A stretch of DNA of 64,000 nt. It comes from Voacanga thouarsii. Lineage: Eukaryota; Streptophyta; Magnoliopsida; Gentianales; Apocynaceae. The DNA lies in the NCBI GenBank assembly GCA_026120185.1, contig JANUWF010002021.1, positions 1,053,001 to 1,117,000 on the forward strand. The letters are read 5' to 3'. Every line of letters starts with the position of its first letter. Position 1 is the first letter of the stretch. Shown here piece after piece: positions 11,917 through 23,648 of the stretch. Under the pieces are notes generated by a model. That model searched no databases, had not been told where the DNA came from, and saw only the letters and a list, made by a program, of their open reading frames with translations. The position numbers were made by a program, and so were the translations under genes.

Positions 11917-13530
11917 TATATCCTAAGCCATTTCAATTTCCAGCATTAACAAATCTAGGCTTATGAATTTTGTCCTTATTCTCATGTCTATATCCTAAGC
12001 CATTTCGATTTCCAACTTGATGTTGAGTTCCAAGTAATTTTTCTAGATTGCTTTAACTATTTATGAATTTTTCAATACATATGGTAAGATCATTGACTCA
12101 ATTTTTCATGTCATTAAAAGTCAACCATACTTTCAAGATTTTGAATTCTATCACACAAATTTCTATTTTCCAAAGATGCATATTGTAAAGTAGTCATGAT
12201 CACATATTTTTCAATAATAGCACTCATATATGACTCAAGAGACATTTTGTTATCATTTAACAACATTTCGTTTTCTTTTATCAAATAGTTAATCTTCAAC
12301 TTCATTTCTTTATTTTTTTTTTGGACAGTTTTTTTAGTTCAGGAAACATATCAATTAACAGCTCATTTGGATTATCATGCTTTTCAATCATAGATATAAG
12401 CAAATTTGACATGAAATTAGTTGTAGTAGAGTTTACCTTGTTTCCCATGGACATGAAGCATATGTTGGCAGTTTCATTTTCAGAATCTTCATCTTCAGAC
12501 TCAGCCCTATTTAAGTCCCAAGTTCCCATCAATCATTTACCTTTCTTTGCCTTTAGGTCTTTCTTTTTTCTAAGCATACTTCATTCCCTACCTTTTGCAA
12601 TTGGACAATCAGAAAAGAAGTGTTTAGTGCTATTACATTCATAAAATTGAGGTTTGAATGTTGGGGTTTGTCCTTTCTTTCTCACGAACTTTTTTCCTCT
12701 TTTGTAGCTCCCTTTATTGAACATTCTTCTGAGTTTTTTTGCTATCATAGCCTAATCTTCATTGTCTATTGTCTTACCCTTACTACTGTCAGGTAGATTA
12801 GTTTCTTCATCTTCTTTTTCAACTTTCAATGCTATTCCTTTTTTGCATCTATCATGATCACTAGATTCTTGAAACATTTTGAGTTTCATCTCATGTGTTA
12901 GAAGAGATCCGATCAGCTCTTCGGTTGGTAAGGATTTTAAATCCTTGGATTCTTCCACTGCAAGAGCTTTAGGTTGCCAGCTTTTCAGTAAGGCATCCAG
13001 AATTTTTTGGTTTTGTTCCCCAAGGGAATAAACCTTCCCATAGGCTTTGAGACCATTTGTGATATTAGTGAATTTCTTGAACATATCAGTGATGCTTTCA
13101 TTCAACTTCATTGTGAATAATTCATAATAATGAATTAGAAGCCCTAGTTTTGATTCTTGAACTTGGTTTGCCTCCTCATGGGTGACTTCAAGTAATTTTC
13201 ACATTTCATGGGCTGAATCACAACCACTAACTTGATTGTATTTAGTTGCATCTAGTGCATAGCATAAAATGTTCATAGCTTGAAAATTTAAGTCATCTTA
13301 GCATTGTCTTCAACACTAAACTCGTCATTCGGTTTAGGTAATTTTATGCTATTAGCAACTTTTGACGGAATAAAAAGACATTTCTCTATCAAATTCTATA
13401 ACTCAAAGTTGATAAAACACACATAAATTTTTATTCTATTTTTCTAGAATGTGTAGTTGTTTCCATTGAACAAAGGAGGTCGATTTGTTAAAGATCCTTC
13501 AACATATGGAAGAGATGATGAGCTTGCCAT
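11917..13530 (-). pseudogene. Cop-3 gag, SIRE-like, many stops
   Basis: The start is ATG at 13530-13528, followed by a Ser-rich N-terminus and RPPLFNGNNYTF. The next family residue is Trp but reads TAG. Further stops and frame slips follow down to about 13115. The best-preserved piece is 12752-13111 with ITNGLKAYGK and a WQPKALAVEESKDL-type segment, the UBN2-type gag domain. Around 12600-12660 a zinc-knuckle-like FYECNSTKHFFSDC has lost its first Cys. After it come the acidic segment ESEDEDSENE and NICFMSMG (near 12450), then a coiled-coil-like stretch (12114-12305) and an ENKDKIHKPRF segment near 11960. This order is typical of SIRE-type gag. It is not functional. Confidence 0.85.
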
Positions 13531-13576
13531 GAGGATCTTTTCTACAAGGTTGTTAAACAAAGAATATGTAGATGAA

Positions 13577-13590
13577 GCTCTGATGCCAGA
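13577..13590 (-). other. Cop-3 primer binding site
   Basis: The minus strand reads TCTGGCATCAGAGC right after the LTR end. This is a tRNA-Met-type site with C where TGGTATCAGAGC has T, a variant common in SIRE-like elements. Confidence 0.82.
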
Positions 13591-14741
13591 TGATAAACCT
13601 TAGAAGGGGGGGGTTGAATAAGGTTTTTGGCAAACTAAAAATTTTCAATCGTCTAATATACAGAATAATGATGATCATAAAGTTTCTTGGAACAACTTTA
13701 TGGTGACAAAGAAAGCTATCCAAGAACACTTTGAGATATATCCAGATTCAGACTATAATGCAGTCAATGACGTATGCAAAGAAATGAGACACAAAATGTA
13801 TAGTGGTTTGATCTAGGATTTTCAACCAGATTTCATTTACTCAACTTAATAAAATCAAACTGTACCACATACAACAGAGGATCACCACACTTGGTTTTCC
13901 AAAACCTCTCAATCAAACATTCAAATCAAGGTTCACCCCAAATGGGTTTTACACAATAACCTTGTACTATAAAGGAGATTGAATATCAATAGAATAGTAA
14001 AAGCTCACTTGTTTGAGTAGATGTTCACTAAGGTACAAAGCACAAACACTTTTACTTTTTCAGCACAATATGAATTCACTTTGAAGCACTAATAAAAGGA
14101 GATTTTTGTATTCTATTGAGCAACAGTGTTTCTTAGAAGAATGCCACAAAAATCTTCTGTCTAATCTTGTTTAGAGGCTTTTTATAGAGCCAAAAAGTGA
14201 AGTACCAATGCCTATAAAACGGCTATAATTTTTTTTGTTAAATTTACCCGTATTTTGGACTCAAGTTTCGAGCGATGATGCATCTATAAGGTAAGTCCAA
14301 AATGGTACTTTTTCAGGCAGAAACAATTTAATACTATTTATAGGATTTTGGACGAATCTTTTGGATGCAGAACCATCCAAACTACTCAATCCAAAATTCT
14401 AAGATTTTCAAAACTTTGAAATCTTTTTCTGTGTGCTTCAAGGTAAAAATCAATTGCATCAAAAAGTAAAGAAACATAGGAATTAATAAGAAATACCTTA
14501 ATAATATTTCCTAGTCTAAAGTTCTTTTATAAGGACTTCTTGGTATACAACCTCATAAACTTTGAATTTCATTTGATCTCCCATATTTGAATTCGTTGCT
14601 CAAGAATTACTTAACAATTAGATATGAATGCCTTAGATGAACTGAGGTCAAATATATCCTATCACATATAGATTACACAAGTTAGTTCATATCAATGTTT
14701 GTCATAAGTCAAAACATAGGAGAAAGCCCTTAGAGCTAACA
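13591..14741 (-). repeat. Cop-3 5' LTR
   Basis: A 1151-bp LTR with intact ends, TG at 14741-14740 and CA at 13592-13591 on the minus strand. The run of seven or more C residues just inside the 3' end (13605-13613 on the plus strand as G) is characteristic. Confidence 0.9.
14178..14186 (-). promoter_or_regulatory. TATA box in Cop-3 LTR
   Basis: The minus strand reads TATAAAAAG about 560 bp into the LTR, a plausible core promoter for element RNA. Position and sequence only. Confidence 0.5.
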
Positions 14742-17129
14742 AAAACGTTTTGAAAAGCTTGATGTGAAAAACGCGTTTTGCAAAACCAAGATATGCAAAA
14801 AAAGGGAAAATGATTCTGCATGTAAGGGTGATTTTTGAGTACTCAGCGGGGGTAGAATAGTGGTACTAGTCTTGGAAAGTTAGAGTGAGTCTTCTTGTAG
14901 GAGGCCATGATATGAGCTAAATTAGTCATATTTTTCCTAGTTATTTAAGGTTCTTTTGTGATACGTTTTGTTCAATAACTAGTTATATTCCTTCATATTT
15001 GAGATTTTACCCTTGGAAAGGTATCTTGTTCATTATTACAGATTTTTGGGGTAAAACGAAGCAAAAATATTGCAAAACAAAAGAAAGGCGGCGCTGGACA
15101 GGGCATAGGAACCGACATTGGCCATGCACTATTAACACACTTTGAGGTGACGAAAAATTGTCAAAATAGACCGGAATAGAATGGAACTGGCACCAGTTGC
15201 ATTCTGGACTATATGGTGTGGAAATTAAGAAAAAATCGGCGAACGAGTAGAGAACTGGAACACAATCGGCGCCAGCTCCGTGAGCTAATGCAACGTCGGC
15301 TATGCTCTGAGGAAAAGGAGGGATTGTGATTTTTCTATGTGGTTTTTGATAATTTGTAGAGTTTTAGTATCTTTCAACTTCTACTCAGCCAAGAATATTA
15401 TACTAATGAGTTTAGACACTTCCCAAACCTATAAATAGATGAAAAACACAAGGGAAAAGGGGAGAATTCATTGATTATCACAGAAAATCATTCAATCAAA
15501 GGGGGAATTCTTCAAATCAAGGAGGATTGTGCAAGAAGGTCTTCAAAGGAAGAAGAGAGAAGCTTGTCTATGAGTACTTTCTTTTACTTTCTTTTCTTTT
15601 TCTTGAACAATGATATGTTAATTATTTTATTGTAATTCAACATTGTTTTAGATATTCATGGTATTTAGAGTTATTTGATCTTTTGATTAATTGATTGTTT
15701 TTCTTGGTATTTAATTACTTATGCCTATTACGAGAATATTTGGTTATTTCTTTCCATTAACTTGCTTGAAAAAGAGATTGATGGTGGTTTCAATTCATTA
15801 GTTTCATATTTGTTATCTTTTAATTTGCTTGAAAAATGGGTTAATTGTGAAGAACTAGGTAATTGAAGGTTAATTGATGTCTACCAGAATATGGATTCAT
15901 TGATTAATTTCATGTTTTAAGTTTACCAGAGTATGAAAATTTAATCAAGGATTTTGTTTAATGCATCTTTTGGGTGAATTACTTGAGACAGAATATGTGA
16001 TCCTAATTTGTCTAGAAGATAGTGATTTCATAGATTGAAAAAGAATTGAATCTATCGTAATCCTTCATGATGCTAAGGGAATGATTAGTTATGATAATGG
16101 TTGGGTTCTTTAAGATCATGTTTGTCTAAACAATGGCTTAAGTTACATACTTCTCCATCCTTGACATGTATATATATATATTTATTTTACTTTTTATTTC
16201 TTTTTCACTTTATCGAGTTGGTTAAGCAATGAAAGAAAAGTGATTAATGTATACTTGTTCCTTGAGGATCAACACTTGTTTGAACCCTATGCTATGTTAA
16301 TGATGAGTACACTTACTCATATGTGTAAATTGTGGTTTAACATTTAATGTAAACTTGATTGGGAATGTGTTTAGTTTTTATACGATTTTTATACCTAAAT
16401 CCATATGCATCAGGCCACTTCCGAAAGATGAACTCTGCTTAAGGAGACAGTAGTACTATTTAGTCAGGCCGGTCTGGGATAGCTTATATTTTTTAGGTTG
16501 GACAATTAGTGTGTTGGGTATAGAGATGGATGGGTATCTTACCCTAGTGGGCAGATCACCCACTGCCTAGTGTTGAACGATTACTCTGGGAGCTAATATG
16601 ATGATAATCATAATATTACCTTTATATTGTTATTGGATCATTTCTATCCCTTCTTGGAACTATTGTATTGATGAGTGGAAGGTTTACTGGAAATTGATTT
16701 AGTTTAAATGTATATTGTTCCACTTAATGGCTATTTATTGATGAAAAATGACTTGCAAATATATTTTGTGTTTTTGTTAAACTTGTATACACGAAATATT
16801 TAATGTGGCATTTGCACACACTGGACTTACTGAGATGCTAATCTCACACCATCTTTTTATCTTGTTTTTAGGGGAGTACTTTTATTGAGCAAGTTAGATG
16901 AATAAGATCTGGAAATTTAATTCATTTCAATTTTAGCTTTGTATTTCTTTAGAGAGACGATTGTTAATTTTGAATTTAGACTTGTATAAGTTTTGATTCT
17001 AGTTGTAATAAGAATTTTGCTTTAATTTATTTAGTTATTTTCCTTTGCACCTCATTATAAAAACCCCTGGTCTACTGCACGGGGCAACATTCCCTCCCTT
17101 TTTAGGTACTTAGGTAGTGGGGTGTTACA
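14742..17129 (+). repeat. Chr-2 5' LTR, 3' portion, interrupted by Ath-2
   Basis: Segments 14742-14907 and 16418-17129 match the last part of the chromovirus LTR family (block AACGTTTTGAAAAGCTTGATG, a TTGAGTACTCA-like block and a GTACTAGTCTTGG block). They end GGGGTGTTACA at 17129, directly before the primer site. The first part of the LTR lies left of Cop-3, outside the window. Confidence 0.88.
14908..16412 (+). mobile_element. Ath-2: solo LTR, Athila-like
   Basis: A 1505-bp LTR from TGATATGAGCTAAATTAG to ATATGCATCA, with perfect target duplication GGCCA (14903-14907 and 16413-16417). A TATA box (TATAAATAG, 15430-15438) precedes an A-rich leader-like stretch. GC-rich CCGGC/GGCGCC motifs occur at about 15090-15300. 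No coding sequence. Confidence 0.95.
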
Positions 17130-17284
17130 AGTGGTATCAGAGCCAAGGTTTAGGTAAATGAATTTATTGAATAGTACCTAAACACCAGGAATTGAGATTT
17201 AGTTCTGACTCCCTTATGTTTTATGTATAGGATGACTAGAAGATCTACAACAGTGACCAGAGAAGCGCACAATAAATTCAACCA
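17130..17284 (+). pseudogene. Chr-2 primer site, leader and first gag codons, truncated
   Basis: TGGTATCAGAGCC at 17132-17144 is a tRNA-Met-type primer site two bases after the LTR. A leader of about 90 bases follows, then ATG at 17232 with MTRRSTTVTREAHNKF, a plausible gag N-terminus. The frame ends after some 18 codons where Chr-3 sequence begins. The junction shares CCACT-AAAT with the Chr-3 family sequence, which suggests joining at microhomology. Confidence 0.75.
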
Positions 17285-17949
17285 CTTAAATGGTCGGCCA
17301 TAGGTTACCACACGTTGGGCCCTATGTCCATATAACGGTCAGAATGTCACACTTTGTACAGACTGACAAAATGTAGGTGTACGATCTACCGGGTAAGATA
17401 CTCCTCATTCTCTACACCTAAACATACCGGTTGTCCATTTCGAAAACACATAGTCCTCATGACTGAAACTTGCTAGCTCAGACCGGCATGAATAAGTAGT
17501 ACTGTCGCTTCTCTAAGTTGAGTTCATCTTTTGGAGGTGGCCTCCTGCCAGAAGACTCGCTCTTGCTCTTCAAAACTATTACTACTAGCCTACTCTTATT
17601 GAGTACTCAATGTTGATTGTCCCACTTGGGAGAAAACTAATAAAACATTGTTTAATTTGGAAACAACAATTAAGGGTTTCTAAAGTTTGTGTCAAAGTTG
17701 GTTTTAGAAGAGTTTAGTGTTTGAGTAAAACTACTTGTTGATTCCAAATGATTTGACTGAAACAGAAAGGAAATAGTCCTTAATTGCCTTTACCAAAGGA
17801 GTGTTCACACACTTCGCGTTTGGCTTGCTATAGTAACATTTTGTCATCAAATAAGTTTTATGTAGGAACTTACCTGATCCTTTGCTTGAAAATTCACAAA
17901 CCTTCCAAATCTGACCTAACCCCGCTTGAGGTAAGCACAAGCCATATGG

Positions 17950-18560
17950 TTATACCCAAGCTATAGTTGCTTCCATAAATAATCCTAGATCAACTTCTTA
18001 CAATCATAACCCTAATGTCCTAAACTTTAAGGCTAGATGGTAAAGGGTTTTATAAAATAAATCTAGATTGATAATAAAATAACTAGGGATCGTGAAATAA
18101 TTACTAATAAGTTATAGGTTCAAATATAATCTTTGTTATTAATAAATAAACTAGGGTTTATTTGATGAAGGGTCCTAAGTCTTAAAAATATTAAATTATT
18201 ACTAATCTCGTAATTAATAATTAATAGATAGAAAATAATTAGTAAATAAAATTAATAGTAAATTTTGCTAAATTTTGATCAAAAAGTAATAAATAAATTT
18301 GAATAGTATTTATGAATATATGACCTATAAGATTAATATTTTACCTATTATGATTATTTATATAAAAGGCCTTATTTATTATTATTACTATATATAATAT
18401 TTATATATATTATTTTTAATAGAAGATATCATTTCTTTGGCTAAAATCTCACTATTTCATTTAATAATCCAATTCCAAGGCATCCTAGGGTTTTTGAAAA
18501 TATTGGAGAAAAATATAGTATTAATTTTTATCAACGTAATAAAATTGGCTAACTTAAATA
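17950..18560. other. AT-rich unassigned stretch within Chr-3
   Basis: Very AT-rich sequence with repeated TAATTA/TAATAA words and no match to the corresponding place in Chr-1, Chr-5 or Chr-6. No terminal repeats or target duplication were found by eye. It may be lineage-specific LTR sequence or an unrecognised insertion. Confidence 0.4.
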
Positions 18561-19103
18561 GTTTATGATCAACAAGGTCATGATCATAATTTTCCTATAG
18601 CTAACAAGAATCATGAACATAAACTCCAACACCAATCAACAAACCATTCAATTCATGAATAAAGGCTTAAATCCATATCTACCATCACATAATCCAAACT
18701 TCACTAAGCATAATCATATTCATGGCTTCAATAAGAATACAAGAACATAAAACCCTATTCACCAAAGGTGACATAATATCTATCATGCTTAATCATTCAT
18801 ATTAACCTACGACATGAAGAGCATGCAACAAACTACAAAATATCATAAAACTTAACCATGACAAAACATCCTCATGCTCCAATCTCAACTTCTTCATACA
18901 AACACATACTCAATCCCCAATCATATTCCATCCTTTTCTAACAACATCCAAGAGACATTATTTTAGAATTAAGGAGGGGGTTAAAGAGACATACTTGATT
19001 GATGACTACCTTGATGAAGATTCAAGAGAATCCACACGCTTAGGAGGCTTGAATCGTCCAAGGAAGAAGAAGAAAACGGCCATGGTTGAAACAACCATTT
19101 TGG

Positions 19104-19152
<49 letters not shown>
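19104..19152. repeat. (GA)n microsatellite
   Basis: Uninterrupted GA dinucleotides for about 48 bases within Chr-3. Confidence 0.97.
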
Positions 19153-19157
<5 letters not shown>

Positions 19158-20732
19158 GTATATTATATTAAAGATTGAAGAGGAAAAAAGATGAACATAA
19201 TCGTTCTTGGTTACCTTGAGAGAGTTCTTGAATAATTAAGAAAAATTCTGGTTTTTGGTCCGATAGCAGAATTTTGTTTTCAATGTTTAATGTTATGAAA
19301 TCCAGAAATGGACTCTAGAGGGTGAGTAGACGTGATCTAGAGCTTTTGGAAGGGATTGGGGGTATTTAGAGTGGTCTTAGGCTTGGAGAATAGTGGTGTG
19401 TATTATTGGTGTTCTTGGAGAAATGGAGAGAATGGGGAGAAAGATGGACGAAATTTTGCTGAAGAATGTTGGCCAAATGGTTAGAGGAACTCTTGTGATT
19501 GGATTTTTAGATTAGGGGAAAGAGAGAAAGCTGGTTGTTTGAAATTCAAAAGGAGTAATTTATGGAGTGAATTAAGGTAGAAGATATGGTAAGAGTGGTT
19601 TGGTTGATGGAGGTTCTTGGGAGCTTCAATGGCTGACTGGCTTGCTAAGGTTTTTCTGAGATGAATGAGGTTTGAAGGGGTCATAGGGTGGCCGAAGTTC
19701 TGAGTGTTATGGTGGAGGAAATTTTCTAGTTGTTTGAAGCTTAATCCATGGAAGTTTTCATGGAGCAATTTGCTGAAATTTTGAATCCCAATTGAAAGCT
19801 TGATTGTAGTGATTGAAGGAGTGATTTAAGGAGTGGCTATGGTGTTCATTCGTGCAGATCAATAGAGGAGGGTGATGAAGTTCAGTTCATGGCTGACTAA
19901 GGTTATTTTTCACAGAAAGTTGAAGTGATTTTCGGACAAAGCTTGAAGAGGGAGCAAGGCTGGAATTTCTGGTTGGTCATTCGAATGGTTTGTTAGAATT
20001 TTTGTGCAGCTTTTTCTGCACTATTCTAGCCGACTTGCAGTGATTTTGAAAAGGTATTGGAGGATCCTTTAAGGCTGGTTTCCAACCTTCTTTATGGAGG
20101 AAAGACAGAGTTAAATTACTGGTTTGAAAGGTAGAAGAAACAGCTTGGTTTTTGGCCTGCCATGTTGCGAAACTGTCCAGGAATTTTTCCTGGTTTGCAC
20201 TGCTTTTGTGCAGTCCGAATTTTGGCAAAGGATTTCAGTCTTCAAGCTAAACAAATTGGCTATTTTTCTGGCAGCATTTGAGTGAGAAAAATGGCGGAAG
20301 TTTTCAGAAGCTGAACTGATTATGAAGCTGGAAAATTTCCAGATTGCTGCCATGAAGAAGATGAACACTTATGGAGTGGAGTTTGCAGGTTCAACTATGG
20401 AGATTTATTCTCTTGGGAACCTTCTTTAACTCTTTCCCCATTTTTAGTCAAAACTCTATCCTCTAAGGGCCTTTTATAAAATTCCAAGATCAATAACCTT
20501 GTTGAATTTTCTAGAAATAAAACATGGATTTGGATAATTGAACAAGCATAATTGGTGAGGAATTTAAGGTAAGTTAGGGAACAAAAGGGCATGAATCCCT
20601 TAAGAATTTTTGTAGGACATAAGAATAGGATTAAGACATTCCCTTCATGTCTCTCCTAGGACAACACTCCTACTTCTTCTTATGGCTTGCAAGGGCTGAA
20701 AATATCCACCTTACATAAAATAAAATTTAATT

Positions 20733-20796
20733 GATAGGATTTAAACTCAAGACCTTAGAAATTAATTCCAAAGCTCCAACCACTAAACCACAACAA
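20733..20796 (-). other. tRNA-like module in Chr-3 LTR
   Basis: The minus strand reads GTTGTGGTTTAGTGGTTGG, then a spacer and CTTGAGTTTAAATCCTA. The first part fits a Pol III box A and the second a box B with one or two changes. It lies about 245-310 bp from the LTR start, as in the relatives. Confidence 0.6.
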
Positions 20797-22067
20797 CTCT
20801 TGTTCCTATTTTCTCTTGTAAATATTCTTCCTATTTAATCCTCAAGCTATCTCTCTATTTTCACTTCAAGCAAAATTACCATTTTACCCTTCCTACTCAA
20901 TAAGCACAACTAAGATTTCTAGACTATAAATTACAATCCTAAAGCCCATAGAATCATTCAAAAATATATTTATTCATGCAAGAAAATATGATATGCATCT
21001 CGACCCCCTTACTCTAAGGTTGGTTTTTGATGGGGTTTCACATGAAAAGCATGAATAGATAGAATTGATGGGATTAATGGTGCAATAATAGATCTTGGCG
21101 TGCATGGAGTAAAATATGGTTATATATCGCTATGATGAACCTAGATCTAATTCATGTTGCTTAAAGATTGATGCAAATATGGTTATCATATGAGATTAAC
21201 GGTAGATGAATATTGGAGTTATCATATAGAAGATGTGATTTGATTAAATGCATACATAATAATGAGTTGCATGATAAAGGAAAGCTATAGAGGTGATTTA
21301 ATGAATTAATCCATCTAGATGCTATGGATGAATTAGGTGATTAATGTGATCATAGGAATTCATGATGTATGAAAAGATAGTGGATTAATATATGGATTCT
21401 AATTGTTGAATCATTGATTTTAGCTAAGAAAGAAGTTTGAAGTAACGAAAAGCATTGTCTTTGGTTGATTATTTAGAATATTCAAGTCCCTACATAACTA
21501 TTTTACTAAAGCGTACATGTTTGCAAGTTGTTTGTACAATAATATTGTAACAAGATAATTGAAATGATGAGGAATGATATTGTTGAATTATGATACTTGG
21601 ATTGAGAACGTGGATATTTTAATATCTAAAAGGTTTTGTTAAATCTCAACTTTTAACTGAAAATGGTTTTCTTTCCTTTATAATCAAAACGTTTTGAAAA
21701 GCTTGATGTGAAAACCACGTTTTGTAAAACCAAGGTATTTAAAGTTCGTGAAAAAAAAAGGCAGAAATGATTCTGCACCTAAGGGTGAATGTTGAGAACT
21801 CAACGGGGATAGGCTAGTAGTACTAGTCTTGGAGAGTTAGAGTGAGTCTTATGGCAGAAGGCCACCTCTAGAATATGAACTCTGCTTACAGAGGTGACAG
21901 TACTATTTAGTCAGGCCGGTCTAAGCTAGCTTGTTGGTCTATGTGGACTGTATTTTTTGGGTTGGACAACTAGTGTGTTGGGTATAGAAATAGAGGAGTA
22001 TCTTACCCTAGTGGCAAATCACCCACTCGCAATGTTGAGCTGTTACATTGGGAGCTATTATGATGGT

Positions 22068-23648
22068 TGATGTGTCCGGACTTGGGTATAAAAATCATAC
22101 AAAAACTAAGCACATTCCCAATCAAGTTTAAATTAAAACGTTTAACCAAAATCACACATATGACCAAGCGTACTCATCATTAACCGAGCATAGGTTTCAA
22201 ACGAGTGTCGATCTTCCAAGAACAAGTAGTCATTAATCACGTTTCTTTCATTGTTTAACCGACTCGATAAAGTGAAAAATAAATTAAAAGGAAAACAAAA
22301 TAAAAGAAAATCAAACTAAAAATATATACAGGTCAAGGATGGAGAAGTATGTAATTCAAACCATTGTTTAGACAAACAGGATCTTAAAGAACTCAATCAT
22401 TATCATAACTAATTATTCCCTTGGCATCATGAAGGATTAAGATAGACTCACTTCTTTTTCAATCCATGAAATCACTATCTTCTAGATAAATTAGAATCAC
22501 TTGGTCTCGTCTCAACTAATTCACCTAAAAGATGCATTAAACACAATCCTTGATTAAATTCTCTTGGTCTCGGCAAATTTATAACATGAAATTAACCAAT
22601 GAATCCTTGGTCTCAGCAAACATCAATTAACCTTTAATTACCCAGTCCTCATCAACTAACCCCCTTGGTCTTGGCGAGTTACTTGACAACAAATATGAAA
22701 TTAATCAATCGAAACTACCATCAACCCCCTTGGTCTCGGCGAATTTATAGGAAGAACCAACCAACTAACCTCGTAATAAGCACACGTAATTAAATACCAA
22801 GAAAAATAATCAATCAATCAAAATATCAAATACTCTAAATATCATGAATATCTACAACAATGTCAAATTACACTAAAACAATTAACACATCATTGTTCAA
22901 GAAAAAGAAAATAAAGTAAAAAAAAAACACTCATAGACAAGCCTCATTCTTCTTCCTTTGAAGACCTTCTTGCACAACCTTCATTGAACTTGAAGAATTC
23001 CTCCTTGGATTGAGTAATCTTCTATGATAATCAATGAATTCTTCCCTTTTCCTTTGTGTTTTCTATTTATTTATAGACTTAGGAAATGCCTAAACTCGTA
23101 GGTACAAAGTTCGTGGCCGAGTAGAAGTTCGAAGATTCTAAAGCTCCTCAGATTACCAAAAACCGCGAAGAAAAATCACAACACCGCCTTATCTTAAGGG
23201 CACAGCCGGCGCCGATTCTAGCTTCATAGCCGGCACCAGTTCTAGCTTCACAGCCGGCACCAGTTGTGTTCTGTTCCTCCACTCGTTTACCGATTTTTCT
23301 TCGAATTTTGCACAATGTGTCCCAGAATTCAGCCGGTGCTGGTTCCAGCTTTATAGCTGGTGCTGCCTTGGCTCTATTCTGCTCTATTTCAACAATTTTT
23401 CCGTCGCTTCGAAGTTCATTTTAACAATGCATGGCTGGCGCCGGTTCTAGGGTCCTAGCCGGTGCTGCCTCTCCTCTGTTTTGCAACGCTTTTGTTTCAT
23501 TTTATACTAAAAATCTAAAATAAGGAACAAAATACCTTTCTAGTGGTGAAATCTTAAATATGAAGGAATATGACCAGTTATTGAACAAAATGTATTACAA
23601 ATGAATCTCAAATAACTATGAAAAACATGACTAATTTAGCCCCTATCA
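22068..23648 (-). mobile_element. Ath-3: solo LTR, Athila-like, inverted
   Basis: A 1581-bp LTR in minus orientation (TGATAGGGGCTAAATTAG starts at 23648; the other end is at 22068), with perfect target duplication ATGGT (22063-22067 and 23649-23653). It carries a TATA-like stretch near 23060 and a GC-rich repeat array at 23201-23268. Confidence 0.95.
23201..23470. repeat. GC-rich CAGCCGGC repeat units in Ath-3 LTR
   Basis: Three head-to-tail units of about 24 bases (CACAGCCGGCGCCGATTC, CATAGCCGGCACCAGTTC, CACAGCCGGCACCAGTTG) occupy 23201-23268. Related single units lie near 23332, 23354, 23430 and 23456. The other Athila LTRs carry paired versions of the same motif. Confidence 0.75.

Larger units (their letters stand above)
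11917..14741 (-). mobile_element. Cop-3: SIRE-like copia element, 5' part
   Basis: The minus strand carries a 1.15 kb 5' LTR (14741-13591), a primer site and a decayed gag that continues to 11917, where Ath-1 interrupts it. The rest of the element lies outside the window. The LTR start (TGTTAGCTCTAAGGGC) and the C-rich tract before its CA end look like SIRE/Maximus-type elements; that lineage call is from memory of family features. Cop-3 is inserted in the Chr-2 5' LTR. Confidence 0.85.
17285..21042 (-). mobile_element. Chr-3: chromovirus LTR fragment, divergent
   Basis: Matches Chr-1 in minus orientation from the CACCACACGTT block (17310) to GGGGTTTCACA at 21042, which stands where others read GGGGTATTACA. 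The first roughly 465 bp expected at its left end are missing. It is longer than its relatives because of an AT-rich stretch at about 17950-18560. It also carries a long (GA)n tract and an AAGGTAACC motif (minus, 19210-19218). No gene. Confidence 0.82.

Noticed and set aside
11917..12010. A repeated ATATCCTAAGCCATTTC (11920 and 11992) as a target duplication of Ath-1
   Set aside because: Both copies lie on the same side of the Ath-1 end, within Cop-3 gag sequence, so they are an internal gag repeat. LTR elements here make 5-bp duplications.
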